A DNA stretch of 64,000 nt from Endozoicomonas sp. ISHI1 (GCF_024606225.1 NZ_JAGRPU010000007.1:121745-185744); one strand, 5' to 3'. Shown: positions 27,101 to 36,400, numbered from the stretch's first letter. Numbers and translations are program-made. The notes: generated from the sequence alone by a model not told the origin.

Positions 27101-27362
27101 TGGCTGGACGCGGAACGAAAATTACCTGCAGTTCCGTGAACGCCGTGATCGCACCATGAAGATGTTTGCGAATGGCTGGGAGAAATACTTCAGGGAAAAT
27201 GTGCCTAAATGGTCGTTCTCCCATGCAGAAAGTATTCCTTACTTCTACACTCTTGGAGCCTTTTACGAATGGCAGAAGGGCGATGATCAGAAAGTTCACG
27301 GTCATGACAAGAGAAATTACCATCAATCAAGCTTTCCACCTACAGCCTCAAGACAACAATGA
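21135..27362 (+). CDS. Array copy 5, giant secreted coiled-coil protein (2075 aa)
   Basis: This copy serves as the reference for the architecture. Residues 1-28 are the signal peptide (cleavage after ALA). Residues 29-440 are the conserved N-terminal region. Coiled coil starts near 485. The helical unit LxI...RxxxIxxxL recurs near 580, 630, 672, 736, 792, 838, 927, 953, 1002, 1128 and 1306. PRYVYDRE, with Tyr for Leu, is at 1068-1075. The C-terminal region starts near 1387 and the hydrophobic hairpin is at 1883-1925, followed by a conserved aromatic and charged end (GWTRNENYLQFRERRDRT, KWSFSHAES). The N-terminal two thirds are closest to copy 3, but the last 270 residues are almost identical to copy 6. 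The tail is the long form GDDQKVHGHDKRN. No enzymatic motif is visible. The hairpin sequence near 1895-1915 differs from copy 6 (LALTTSL against FALASSL). Confidence 0.98.
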   Translation: MTHSRPNALSLAVAIAVCSSIIGTQALANRRLQTKFVGIQDNAQAELIRSEVIVKPTLDDDQQPIPKSFTTTYPDRTRFSAYFIPSFTDILSGIDADVSIVDLFETDENDVAQKYTKILKVGDEDVFRFTHNLEEEKLIIEVRAGMTDQDSVEAVLDQMDSTEPLEPLTKIARPAQLNEVLEGANERAGKLGTRDHYVALATIEIEQAEVDGRTFMRLISGGDQPPELKRLGQSLFVNDEALLAAATSAYFQVHVLRKDLQQQALNELLKHSKPIGYVVHVEDDTRAYSVPVGYPKLEVTEAPGEVIVFHGHMQYPNDIAFIENLHKFLEKAESNYPVDALKTQVNSYDTMIYQYVIRSRQMALLEESAAHYEQYKTEFKTYPLARLAYYEYLRQALTSATPDNAYQFEFTFAHIKAAWSVITPAWLQFQLEKHFGFKPVIRNLLTNQRFIRTLSSVVNIISETQVGPPGVDEEFSAKVISDMTRQLPEMYKSLEELQTKEAIILQIRNKLQHTTGAEVTSEEEKLKAQQISQRIGDELLKLRAEMEALENREQALQQESKRIPALAQQLRDARKVYNSERATMLSIDDWDDTLPPEEQATRTRERLNEILTAVAAPGLPEEDTVKTNLAVIEGQIGIIPDNENDLGARFRSVQTHLQQQSTRTDAAIKARYATIAAHLNPQGVDSNADIDAQEEQLIQKIKTMSAQEQLMRQQLYKMDDQREIENSYTRTRKRAVAAVLGIDLRENTLLEDRATLESTVYYKLYKLKELEEELEDIRTPDHPKARPEVLEKLAAVEKVLKIDDLNGEDDVYYRREAISKEIQTYLIKTRLRVEREALEILKTVEKILEINVNEGDDKATRLGRIRTKFDNNEVSESMLDTIGQTLWKEDITAASQKWAVKYEKLQRRLTFYVEDADGQVIRQNTELLKDIEEELQIYSIVRYKAKERGGAFLARLANDLGVKFENDAPLSDNKYVLYNQIWALMEEVEEVCGNEDVKRIRNNEIAHQLNIQDYKDDATIEDQNILINKKLQRLDEEVLKTGFADVDGHITAIENELDRQMARLGPKPRYVYDREVVTVRRAIEEAESELTGVQRKLNTLRDKQVAFLVSRADLQHTSDEEETPLKQGIKQLQNELGLAAGDEQTFKDRVDDIKHFLRTCSAEKRDEVLGKATKALNIQINGDLGLLEEADHFIANKAYSESHDQDETHEVRGKQRFATKEYIQVRKFLRVHDKKVMDVNDARAQEDHARTNLVRKEREMIDFRITVGPSEAVPRYEMAQLALALRRKSEAVSKAKQDLADHDALLEATEEAAGLKPDSTDTLEDRINALRYKRVQLVWDGGSVGKIRQLNQEQASLEGEIEIRKACIERMKDNLRIAEKVVENNDDPFQYTPRQTKVQAAMNAFTQQHPLKQQALEAAIGLTELAAESGNAEPFLTTPFFSTFDFKDEFAPILLQAMVGDNLTFDQAIRIVKVFKSLKTTFPPSPFEPTEDRPLNVLKKVQELVYRARNEMATGAQQYDGEIRGMGKRAIHFVEHESKDLTTFQKYFTAGSGNGNKIIALLRDGLISKVELQNYMKAIRGADGYQPVEEFEHFLGYRHGVNVIHFSAVVHMLSDKGAEEFMQSAFMFVPVTATGPAGMQESIVGMKEFSAAVIANYVLDDIAFENGRKTAAFLTNVQDTLTPYANAVGVSESELIKAIHDTLMQAHAAAVEQQLNDYWIKPSAFLVQAVTWYFSSYKPLLVAQTAPEALRLSLSNMAFLYLLDLTNRGDYTHRMLTPFQHWLERSGVDLDRSAQYTYHTGIEKITELGGLAMPLGRAASSVILLRTGSLLFNRQFNANPRMYRSISRLVPDIVKSMASGQGVQVPLLHKVTPEKVKTLASATAGLVMGPVATVGAYAHGLLSGFTYAQTFGLALTTSLTFDFFMNDNKILTQWLGGPLGRSLDKINRWRGVGETEDDYVKRTAIATPQRFSETDTDYANRVRANHTMPGWTRNENYLQFRERRDRTMKMFANGWEKYFRENVPKWSFSHAESIPYFYTLGAFYEWQKGDDQKVHGHDKRNYHQSSFPPTASRQQ
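26525..27330 (+). repeat. Near-identical C-terminal tract shared with copy 6 (32451-33256)
   Basis: Read against copy 6 at an offset of 5,926 bp, long stretches are identical or differ by single bases, including at third codon positions. A patch near 26870-26910 differs much more. Shared residues absent from other copies include LLHKVTPEKV, RVRANHTMPGW and KMFANGWEKYF. The pattern fits gene conversion. Confidence 0.8.
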
Positions 27363-27498
27363 CGCCAGACATTTCAGCTTGCCGGAACAGCCATGAGCGA
27401 TTAACCAAAAGCCATGAGTGATCTTAAAAGTTGTTTCCTCGTCCAGTGCGGCAATCACTTTTCACGGCAATAAAAGTATTCAGCTCTGAGGTAGTGGA
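27363..27498 (+). promoter_or_regulatory. Spacer 5-6 with conserved leader and RBS of copy 6
   Basis: CATTTCAGCTT and CGGAACAGCCATGAGCGATTAA open the spacer, as they do after copies 6 and 10. The leader has the potential stem ACTTTT (27457-27462) with AAAAGT (27472-27477) around CACGGCAAT. The RBS GAGG is at 27488-27491, within the palindrome-like CAGCTCTGAGG. Confidence 0.65.
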
Positions 27499-30400
27499 AT
27501 GATACATGCTCGCCCCAATACATTAAGCCTTGCAATGGCCATTGCAGTCAGCTCTTGCATTATTGGCACACAGGCACTGGCCGATCGCAAGCTGCAGACA
27601 AAATCGATCAATATTCTGGTCAATGGACATGAGGAGTATGTTCATAGTGAAGTCATGGTTGGGCCAACTTTAGGTCCTGACGAGCAGCCAATACCCAAGT
27701 CTTGTACAACCACCTACTCTGACCATGCTATAGACAGGGATAAGTATGACCTTCCTGCTTTAAGCTATACACAATTGTTTTCTGTTATGGATAGCGGCGT
27801 TTCCAGTGTTGATCTGTTTGAAACAGGCAGGAATGACGTGGCTCAGAAATACACCAAAGTCCTGAAGGTAGGCAATGAGGGAATCTTCAGGTTCACTCAT
27901 AACCTTGAAGAAACGAAACTGGTCATTGAAGTCAGAGCCGGAATGACCGATCAGGATTCAGTTGAGGCTATTCGTGCTCAATTTCCCTGGCCATTTCACG
28001 TCAGTCAACCATTCGAACCGTTAACAAAAATCGCCAGCCCCGTACAACTGGCTAAAGTGTTGATTGCTGTCAGCGAAAGAGCAGGCAATCTTGGTCCGGG
28101 CGATCACTACGTTGCCCTTGCCACCATTGAAGTGGAAAAAGTTGAAGTGAATGGGCGCACCTTTATGCGTCTTATCGCTTCGGGCGATCAGCCTCCTGAA
28201 CTGCAACGTCTGGGTCAATCACTTTTTGTCAATGACGACGCTCTCCTGGCAGCAGCCACCTCTGCCTATATTCAGGTTCATGTTGTGGGAGAGGATTTAC
28301 AACAGCAGGCTCTTAATGAACTCCTGGCACACAGTAAACCCGTCGGCTATGTTGTACACGCCGGGGATGACACACTGGATTACCCTGTGCCTTCAGGTTA
28401 CCCAAAGCTGGAAGTAGCAGAAGCTCAGGGGGAGGTGATTGTTTTCCGTGGTCAGAAGCTGAATCCGAATGATATCGCTTTTGTAGAAAATCTCCATAAC
28501 CTCTGGCAAGAAGCTGAGGCTGATAACGCCGCTCCTGCAGTAGCAGCACAGGTTAAAAAATATCAGGTCAAAAGCTACCGGTACGTCATTCGAAGCAGGC
28601 AGATGGCAATACTGGAGAAGTTTGTTGCAAGGCACGGCGCTGAAATTAGCGAAGATCAACCGACGCCCCTTACAAATGAAGATAAGCTGGCGACACATGC
28701 GCTTGCATTCTACGAATATCTCCAGCAAGCATTGGCCAGTGCTATTCCAGATCAGGCAACTCCGGCAGTAAAATTTGAATTTACACTGGAACACATCAGA
28801 GCTGCTTCGTCTGTCATCACGCCAACCTGGCTGCAGATTCAACTGACAAGACACTTCAGCTTCAGACCCGTACTTAGAGGTCTTCTGAATAATCAGAATT
28901 TTGTTCAGGGTATTATGAGTCTTATACCCGTTGTCGACGAATCACAGCTCAATGCTTCCTGCAACGACGACCAGTTTGCTTTCAAAGTTCTGAGCGACAT
29001 GGCCAGGCAGCTGATTGAGAGGGAAAGCATGCTGGCAGAGCAGCTGGCGAGAGAAGGCAAACTCATCCGGGTTAGTAACCAGTTAAAGCTCATATTGGAG
29101 AAAGCCACTACCAGTGAAAAGCAAAAGCTCATAGTACTTCAGCTGAAGCAACAAGCTGAGCATGAGCTTGAACAGCTTCGTGGCGTATCGGAAAGACAGC
29201 AAAGCCTGTTGCGGAAATTTGGGCAGAAAGTCGAACGAATCCCGGAGCTGGAAAAACAAATTCGTAATGCCAGGGCGGAAGCCACAAAAGCCCGCAACGC
29301 TGGACTGGCAGAAGAGCTTGGCATTGAAGATTGGGATGATAGCCAGCCACCAGAAAATCAAGCCAGACTCATCAGTATAAAAATTCATGCCATCAACAAG
29401 GCGTTGGCCGCAACAGAACAGCCTGAGGGAGATTCTATAGAGACAACACTGGCGGCTGTTCAGCACCAGAACGCCAGAACAGATGCTGAAAGCAAAGCCA
29501 GCTATGCAACCATTGCCGCACATTTAAACCTTCAGAATTTTGATACCAGTGCAAACATTGACGCTCAACTGGATCACCTGCTTTGGAGAATTGAGGCACT
29601 AAATACTCAACTACAGAGTAAGCATATACTGAATCTTCAACAAAAAAGCCTGTTTGACAAATTTCAGTCACTGAATACTCAGGGCAATACTCTCGACGAA
29701 AATCAACAACATTTGCTTAAGAAAATCCAGGCACTGAATGCTCAATGCTGTACGGAAGAACCTGATGTCAAAACCCAACAAGATGGTCTGGCACTGACCC
29801 TGCGTATCAGGCTGGATGAAGACAGCACGATGGAAGAACACCCTGCACTGAAAACAGCCATGTATGAGAGGTTCAGCAGTCTTGAATATTTAGAAGAAGA
29901 ACTGAAAGACATCAGAACACCAGGCCATCCCAAAGCCATGCCTGTAGTACTGGAGAAACTGTCCAACGTGGAAAAAGCCCTTAAGATGGATAACCTCAAT
30001 AGTCAGGACGATGTGTATTACCGTCGTAACGCCATTTCTGAGGCCATTCAGGCAAGTCTGGCAAAAGCCAGACAGCAGGAAGAGGAAGTGGCTCTGAAAA
30101 TACTGAAAACAGTAGAAGAAATACTCAAAATCGAAGTCAATAATGAAGATCACAAAACAGCAAGGCTTGACAGGATTCGAACAAAACTTGACAGCGGTGA
30201 TGTCTCAGAATCCATGGTGGATAAAATAGAGCATTCACTCCGAAAAGAAGACATTATATTCACGAGCAAAAGAGGGAACACAAAACTCCGGGACCTTCAA
30301 AACAGTCTTGAATTTTATGTCGAAAAAGTAAACAGACTAGCCATAATAGAACAGACAAAGATACTCAAAGTTTTAGAGGACAAGCTGCACATCTACGAGT

Positions 30401-33288
30401 TTGTACGCGATGAGGCTGATGAAAAAGGCAAGGCTTTCGTCGCTAAACTGGCCAATGATCTGGGGGTAATACTTAGAAGAAAAGCCCATCTGCCTGAAAA
30501 CAAGTATGTTCTTGAAAACAAAATTTTGGCATTAATGGAAGAAGTAGACGAAACCTATGGCAATGAAGATGTCAGAAGAAGCAGAAACAATGAAATCGCC
30601 CATCAACTCAACATTAAGAACTATGAAGATGACACCACTATAGACGACCAGAATATTTTAATTAAAGGGAAACTCCGGGAGCTTTATAAAGAAGTTCCCA
30701 AAGTAGGTGATGCCACCGTCAATGAGCATATCGCAGCCATTGAAGGTGAGCTTGACAGGCAAATTGCACGCCTGGGACCTAAACCCCGATACGTTCTTGA
30801 TCGTGAGCTGGCCAGAGCCAGGCGAGTACTGGAAGAAGCTGGACATGAACTGGCAGGTCTTTATCGCAGGTTGAATCATTTTCGTGGCAAACACGTGTTA
30901 TTTGCGGAGAAACCTGATGACCTTCAACATCAAAGTGAAGCTGTATCAGTGGCAGAAGACACTCTGGCTGATCCTCATAAAGCGATTCTTCACGCCATTG
31001 AAGAATCCCTGAGTCGCAAACCAGAGTCTTCTGACACCTATGAACAACGGGTTAATGCCCTTAGAAACAAACAGCTACAACTGGGTGGGTATGATGGTAG
31101 CGGCGGCAAAATCCAACAACTGATTCAGGAACGGGTTCGTCTGGGAAGAGAGATTGAAACCAGGGAAGCAGACTTTGAGAGAATGAAGAAAGACCTGAAG
31201 GCTGCCGAGAAAGCGGTCAAAAATGACGGCGGTCCCTTCCAGTTCTCGACGAGACAGGTCAATGTTCTGGCCGATATGAACACCTTCACACGGCAGCACT
31301 CTCTCAAGCAACAAGCTCTGGATGCAGCACTGGGCCTGATGGAATCAGCATTCAGCAGCGGTAAGACAATACCCTGCCTGACAACTTTCGATTTTGACGA
31401 TGAATATGCACCGATTCGCTTGCAGGCACTGGTCGGGGACGACCTGACATTTAATCAGGCCAGCCGGATTGTGGAAGTCTTCAAAAGCCTGATGATGAGC
31501 TTCCCGCTCTCCTCCCCTGTCGTGCCTTTGGAAGATCAGCCTCAGAATATCATTAAACAAGTCCAGGCTCTGGCAGACGGGGCCAGGAATGAGATGAAAA
31601 CCGGGGCTCAACAATACGACGATGAAATACGCGGTATGGGCAAAAGAGCCATTCACTTCGTCGAGCATGAATCAGGGGATCTGAAAGGCTTCTCGGAATA
31701 TTTCTCTACCCATTCTGCTAATGGTAACAAGGTCTTGGCTCTGCTGCGTGAAGGTCTGATCAGCAAGACTGAACTTGAGAACTACATGAAAGCCGCCAGA
31801 GGTGTCGACGGTTATCAGACAGTGGACGAGTTTGAACATTTCCTTGACTACAAACACGGCGTCAATCTGCCTCACTTCAAGAAGGTTGTTCAAATGCTGT
31901 CCGACAAGGGTACTGAGGAATTCATGCAGAGCGCCTTTACTCCCGTGACCATCACCGCTACTGGCCCGGCGGGTATGAAGGCGTCTGTTGCCGGCATGAA
32001 AGAGTATGCCGCTGCGGTCATTGCCAACTATGTTCTTGACGATATTGCCTTTGAAAACGGCCGCAGAACGGCAGCGTTTCTGGCCAATGTTCAGGATACT
32101 CTGACACCTTATGCCAATGCAGCTGGACTATCTGAATCAGAACTGATCAAGGCTATCCATGGCACATTGATGCAGGCTCATGCCGCAGCGGTGGAGCAGC
32201 AGCTCAATGATTACTGGGTCAAACCTTCAGCCTTCCTGGCACAGGCTGTCACCTGGTACTTCTCCAGCTACAAACCGCTACTGGCGACCCATACTGTCTC
32301 GCAGACTGCCGCGTTGTCTCTCTCAAACATGTCGTTCCTCTATCTTCTGGATCTGACCAACCGAGGCGATTACACGCACAGAATGCTCACACCTTTCCAG
32401 CACTGGCTGGAACGCTATGGTGTTGATCGTGACCGATCCGGTCAATATGCCTTCCACACCGGCATTGAAAAAATCACTGAACTGGGCGGGCTGGCCATGC
32501 CATTGGGCAAGGCCGCTTCCTCGGTTATTCTGCTGAGAACCGGCTCTCTGCTGTTTAACAGACAGTACAACGCCAACCCCCGGATGTATCGCAGCATTTC
32601 CCGTCTGGTGCCCGACATCGTGAAATCCATGGCTTCCGGACAAGGTGTTCAGGTACCGCTACTGCATAAGGTCACACCAGAAAAAGTGAAAACCCTGGCC
32701 TCTGCCACAGCCGGTCTCGTGCTGGGTCCGGTAGCCACGGTGGGGGCATACGCCCACGGTCTTTTATCCGGGTTGACCTACGCTCAAACCTTCGGATTCG
32801 CTCTGGCGTCGAGTCTCACATTCGACTTCTTCATGAACGACAACAAGATACTCACGCAATGGCTGGGCGGCCCCCTGGGCCGGAGTCTTGACAAGATCAA
32901 CCGCTGGAGAGGCGTGGGTGAAACGGAAGATGACTATGTGAAACGTACGGCTATCGCTGCACCTCAACGCTTCAGTGAAACCGATACAGACTATGCCAAC
33001 CGTGTTAGAGCAAACCACACGATGCCTGGCTGGACGCGGAACGAAAATTACCTGCAGTTCCGTGAACGCCGTGATCGCACCATGAAGATGTTTGCGAATG
33101 GCTGGGAGAAATACTTCAGGGAAAATGTGCCTAAATGGTCGTTCTCCCATGCAGAAAGTATTCCTTACTTCTACACTCTTGGAGCCTTTTACGAATGGCA
33201 AAATGGCAATGATCAGAAAGTTCACGGTCATGAGAAGAGAAATTACCATCAATCAAGCTTTCCACCTGAAACCTCAAGATCACCATGA
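27499..33288 (+). CDS. Array copy 6, giant secreted coiled-coil protein (1929 aa)
   Basis: The signal peptide is residues 1-28 (ALA, then DRK). The N-terminal and middle regions are closest to copy 7, with shared landmarks LLAHSKPVGYVV, LQSKHILNLQQK and a vicinal Cys pair NAQCC near 748-751. Compared with copy 7 it lacks about 80 residues holding two IExQLG...AR units (after IETTLAAVQHQ, near 657). Compared with copy 5 it lacks about 170 residues of coiled coil after DLQH (near 1144), where KPDDLQH joins QSEAVSV. Both losses keep the frame. PRYVLDRE is at 1096-1103, the C-terminal region starts near 1245, and the hydrophobic hairpin is at 1737-1779. The last 270 residues are nearly those of copy 5. 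Function is unknown. Confidence 0.97.
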   Translation: MIHARPNTLSLAMAIAVSSCIIGTQALADRKLQTKSINILVNGHEEYVHSEVMVGPTLGPDEQPIPKSCTTTYSDHAIDRDKYDLPALSYTQLFSVMDSGVSSVDLFETGRNDVAQKYTKVLKVGNEGIFRFTHNLEETKLVIEVRAGMTDQDSVEAIRAQFPWPFHVSQPFEPLTKIASPVQLAKVLIAVSERAGNLGPGDHYVALATIEVEKVEVNGRTFMRLIASGDQPPELQRLGQSLFVNDDALLAAATSAYIQVHVVGEDLQQQALNELLAHSKPVGYVVHAGDDTLDYPVPSGYPKLEVAEAQGEVIVFRGQKLNPNDIAFVENLHNLWQEAEADNAAPAVAAQVKKYQVKSYRYVIRSRQMAILEKFVARHGAEISEDQPTPLTNEDKLATHALAFYEYLQQALASAIPDQATPAVKFEFTLEHIRAASSVITPTWLQIQLTRHFSFRPVLRGLLNNQNFVQGIMSLIPVVDESQLNASCNDDQFAFKVLSDMARQLIERESMLAEQLAREGKLIRVSNQLKLILEKATTSEKQKLIVLQLKQQAEHELEQLRGVSERQQSLLRKFGQKVERIPELEKQIRNARAEATKARNAGLAEELGIEDWDDSQPPENQARLISIKIHAINKALAATEQPEGDSIETTLAAVQHQNARTDAESKASYATIAAHLNLQNFDTSANIDAQLDHLLWRIEALNTQLQSKHILNLQQKSLFDKFQSLNTQGNTLDENQQHLLKKIQALNAQCCTEEPDVKTQQDGLALTLRIRLDEDSTMEEHPALKTAMYERFSSLEYLEEELKDIRTPGHPKAMPVVLEKLSNVEKALKMDNLNSQDDVYYRRNAISEAIQASLAKARQQEEEVALKILKTVEEILKIEVNNEDHKTARLDRIRTKLDSGDVSESMVDKIEHSLRKEDIIFTSKRGNTKLRDLQNSLEFYVEKVNRLAIIEQTKILKVLEDKLHIYEFVRDEADEKGKAFVAKLANDLGVILRRKAHLPENKYVLENKILALMEEVDETYGNEDVRRSRNNEIAHQLNIKNYEDDTTIDDQNILIKGKLRELYKEVPKVGDATVNEHIAAIEGELDRQIARLGPKPRYVLDRELARARRVLEEAGHELAGLYRRLNHFRGKHVLFAEKPDDLQHQSEAVSVAEDTLADPHKAILHAIEESLSRKPESSDTYEQRVNALRNKQLQLGGYDGSGGKIQQLIQERVRLGREIETREADFERMKKDLKAAEKAVKNDGGPFQFSTRQVNVLADMNTFTRQHSLKQQALDAALGLMESAFSSGKTIPCLTTFDFDDEYAPIRLQALVGDDLTFNQASRIVEVFKSLMMSFPLSSPVVPLEDQPQNIIKQVQALADGARNEMKTGAQQYDDEIRGMGKRAIHFVEHESGDLKGFSEYFSTHSANGNKVLALLREGLISKTELENYMKAARGVDGYQTVDEFEHFLDYKHGVNLPHFKKVVQMLSDKGTEEFMQSAFTPVTITATGPAGMKASVAGMKEYAAAVIANYVLDDIAFENGRRTAAFLANVQDTLTPYANAAGLSESELIKAIHGTLMQAHAAAVEQQLNDYWVKPSAFLAQAVTWYFSSYKPLLATHTVSQTAALSLSNMSFLYLLDLTNRGDYTHRMLTPFQHWLERYGVDRDRSGQYAFHTGIEKITELGGLAMPLGKAASSVILLRTGSLLFNRQYNANPRMYRSISRLVPDIVKSMASGQGVQVPLLHKVTPEKVKTLASATAGLVLGPVATVGAYAHGLLSGLTYAQTFGFALASSLTFDFFMNDNKILTQWLGGPLGRSLDKINRWRGVGETEDDYVKRTAIAAPQRFSETDTDYANRVRANHTMPGWTRNENYLQFRERRDRTMKMFANGWEKYFRENVPKWSFSHAESIPYFYTLGAFYEWQNGNDQKVHGHEKRNYHQSSFPPETSRSP
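32451..33256 (+). repeat. Near-identical C-terminal tract shared with copy 5 (26525-27330)
   Basis: This is the partner of the tract in copy 5. The rest of copy 6 resembles copy 7, so the relationship changes inside the gene. Confidence 0.8.
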
Positions 33289-33423
33289 TAATAGTGAACA
33301 TTTCAGCTTACCGGAACAGCCATGAGCGACTGACAGCCATGAGCGATTTTAAAAGTTGCTTCCTCGCCTGGTACGGCAATCACTTTTCACGGTAATAAAA
33401 ATACTCAGCTCTGAGGTAGTGGA
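33289..33423 (+). promoter_or_regulatory. Spacer 6-7 with conserved leader and RBS of copy 7
   Basis: The spacer is nearly the same as spacer 5-6. It holds two CAGCCATGAGCGA elements; the second ATG opens a frame of 19 codons (MSDFKSCF...) that ends at the TAA in the CACGGTAA box of the leader. The hairpin is weakened by a C/A mismatch (ACTTTT with AAAAAT). The RBS GAGG is at 33413-33416. Confidence 0.6.
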
Positions 33424-36400
33424 ATGATACATTCTCACCCCAATGTATTAAGTCTTACAGTGGCCATTGCAATCAGCTCTTCCATCATTAGTACACAGGC
33501 ACTGGCCGATCGCAAACTGCAAACTAAATCTGTCAATTTTCTGGCCAATGGACATGAGGAGTATACCCATAGTGAAGTCATGGTTCGGCCAACTATAGGT
33601 CTTGACAAGCAGCCAATACCGAAATGTTATACGACTACCTACCCTTATCAAGCTGAAGACAGGGTGGACTATGATCTTCCCACTATAGGTTTTACAAAAG
33701 TTCTTTATGAGATTCATGGTGGCGCTTCCAGTGTTGACCTGTTTGAAACAGACGAAAATAACGCTGCTCAGAAATACACCAAAATTCTGAAGGTGGGTGA
33801 TGAGGCAGTCTTCAGATTTACCCATAACCTTGAAGAAAAGGAACTGTTCATTGAAGTCAGAGCCGGAATGACCGATCAGGATTCAGTTAAGGCTGTTCGA
33901 GCAAAATGTCCCGGGCTATATGGCCTGGAACCGTTAACGAAAATCGCCCCCCCCCTGGGACTGGCTAAATTGTTGGAAGCTGCTTATGACAGAACAGGAA
34001 ACCTCGGCACAGGTGATCACTATGTCCCCCTTGCCACCATTGAGGTAGAAAAAGTTGAAGTGAACGGACGCAGCTTCATGCGTCTTATCGCTTCGGGCGA
34101 TCAGCCCCCTGAACTGCAACGTCTGGGTCAATCACTCTTTGTCAATGACGAGGCTCTCATGGCAGCGGCTACCTCAGCCTATTTCCAGGTTCATGTTCTG
34201 GGCGGGGATTTACAACAGCAGGCTCTAAATGAACTGTTGGCACACAGCAAACCCGTCGGCTATGTTGTACACGTCGGGGATGACGCACAGGTTTCTGCTG
34301 TACCTGCGGGTTATCCAAAGCTGGAAGTCGCAGAAACTCCGGGGGAGGTTATTGTTTTTCATGGTCAGAAGCTGAACCCCCGTGATACTGCTTTTGTAGA
34401 GAAGCTCCACAACCTCTGGAAAGAAGCTGAGGGCAATAACCTGGCTCCTGCATGGGTAACAAAGATTAATATATTCCGCGTCAAAAGCTTCCAGCACGTC
34501 ATTCGAAGCAGGCAAATGGCACTGTTGGAGGAGTTTGTTGCACGGCACAATGCTGAAGTGAGCAAAAATCAACCGACAACGCTTACAAACGAAGATAGAG
34601 TGTCGGGACGTGCGCTTGCATTCTATGAATATCTCCAGCAGGCATTGGCCACCGCTGATCAAGATCGGGCAATTACGGTATTAGAATTTGAATTCACACT
34701 GGAACATATCAGAGCCGCCTCGTCCGCTATCACGCCAACCTGGCTGCAGATTCAACTGACCAAACACTTCAGCTTCAAACCCTTACTTAGAGACTTTCTG
34801 AGTCATCAGAATGTTGTTCAGGGCATTATGGGTCTTGTACCCGTTGTTGACGAATCACAGCTCGATGTTTCTTACGACAACGACCGCTTTGCTTTCAAAG
34901 TCCTGAGCGACATGACCAGGCAGCTGATCAAGAGTGACAGCAAACTGATAGATCAGCTGAAAAGAGAACGCAAACTCACCCAGGTTAATAACCACTTAAA
35001 GATCATGTTGGGGAAAGCCACTGCCATTGAAAAGCAAAAGCTCATAGTACTTCAGCTTAAGTATCAGGCTGAGCATGATCTTCGACAGCTTCATGGCGTA
35101 TCGGAAAGACAGCAAAGCCTGTTACGGGAATTTCGGCAGAAAGTCGAACGAATCCCGGGGCTGGAAAAACAAATTCGTAATGCCAGAGCAGAAGCCACAA
35201 AAGCCCGCAACGCTCGACTGGCAGAAGAGCTTGGCATTGAAGACTGGGATGATTGCCAGTCACTGGAAAAACAAGCCAGACTCATCAGTATAAAAATTCA
35301 TGCAATCAACAAGGCGTTGGCCACAACAGGACAGCCTGAGGGAGAATCTATAGAAACAACACTGCCGGCTCTAGAACGCCAGCTCGGTATTATTAAAATC
35401 GATGAAAAAGATCTGGATGCCCGCTTTCAGTGCATTCAAGAGCGTCTGCGACAACACCCAGTTGAACCCTATGATGCTGTATTCCGGGAGACAATGGCTA
35501 TCGCTGAACGTCAGCTGGGCCTGGTTCCTGAAAACGAAGATGACCTGGTAGCCCGTCAACGTGACATTCTTCAGGCCATTCAGCAGCAACACAAGCAGCG
35601 TATAGTTCAGATCTATGAACGGCTTCAGCACCAGAAAACCAGAAGAGATGCCGAAACCAAAGCCAGCTATGCAACCATTGCCGAACATTTAAACCTTCAG
35701 AATTTTGATCGCAATGTAGATATTGACGCTCAACTAAATCAACTGCTTCAAAGAATTGAGACACTGAATGCTCAACTACAGAGTAAACATATACTGAATC
35801 TTCAACAAAAAAACCTGTTTGACAGACTTCAGTCACTGAATACTCAGGGCACTACCCTCGGCAAAGATCAAGAACATTTGCTTCAGAAAATCCAGGCACT
35901 GAATGCTCAATGCTGCATGGAAGAACCTGACGTCAAAACCGAGCAAGATGGTCTGGCACTGATTTTACGTATCAGGCTGGATGAAGACAGCACCACGGAA
36001 GAAGACAATGCACTGAAAACAGCAATGTATCAGAGGTTCAGCAGTCTTCAATATCTGGAAGAAGAACTGAAAGACATCAGAACACCAGGCCACCCCAAAG
36101 CCATGCCTGTGGTACTGGAAAAACTGTCTGATGTGGAAAAAGCCCTTGATATGGATGACCTCAATAGTGAGGACGATGTGTATTACCGTCGCAACGTCAT
36201 TTCTGAGGAAATTCAGACAAGGATGACAAAAGTCAGACAGCAGGAAGAGGAAGTGGCTCTGAAAATGCTGAAAACAGTAGAAGACATACTCAAAATAGAA
36301 GTCAATAATGGTGATGACAAAACCGCAAGGCTTGACAGGGTTCGTACAAAACTTGACAGCGGTGAGGTCTCAGAATCCACGGTCGATACGATAAAGCACT

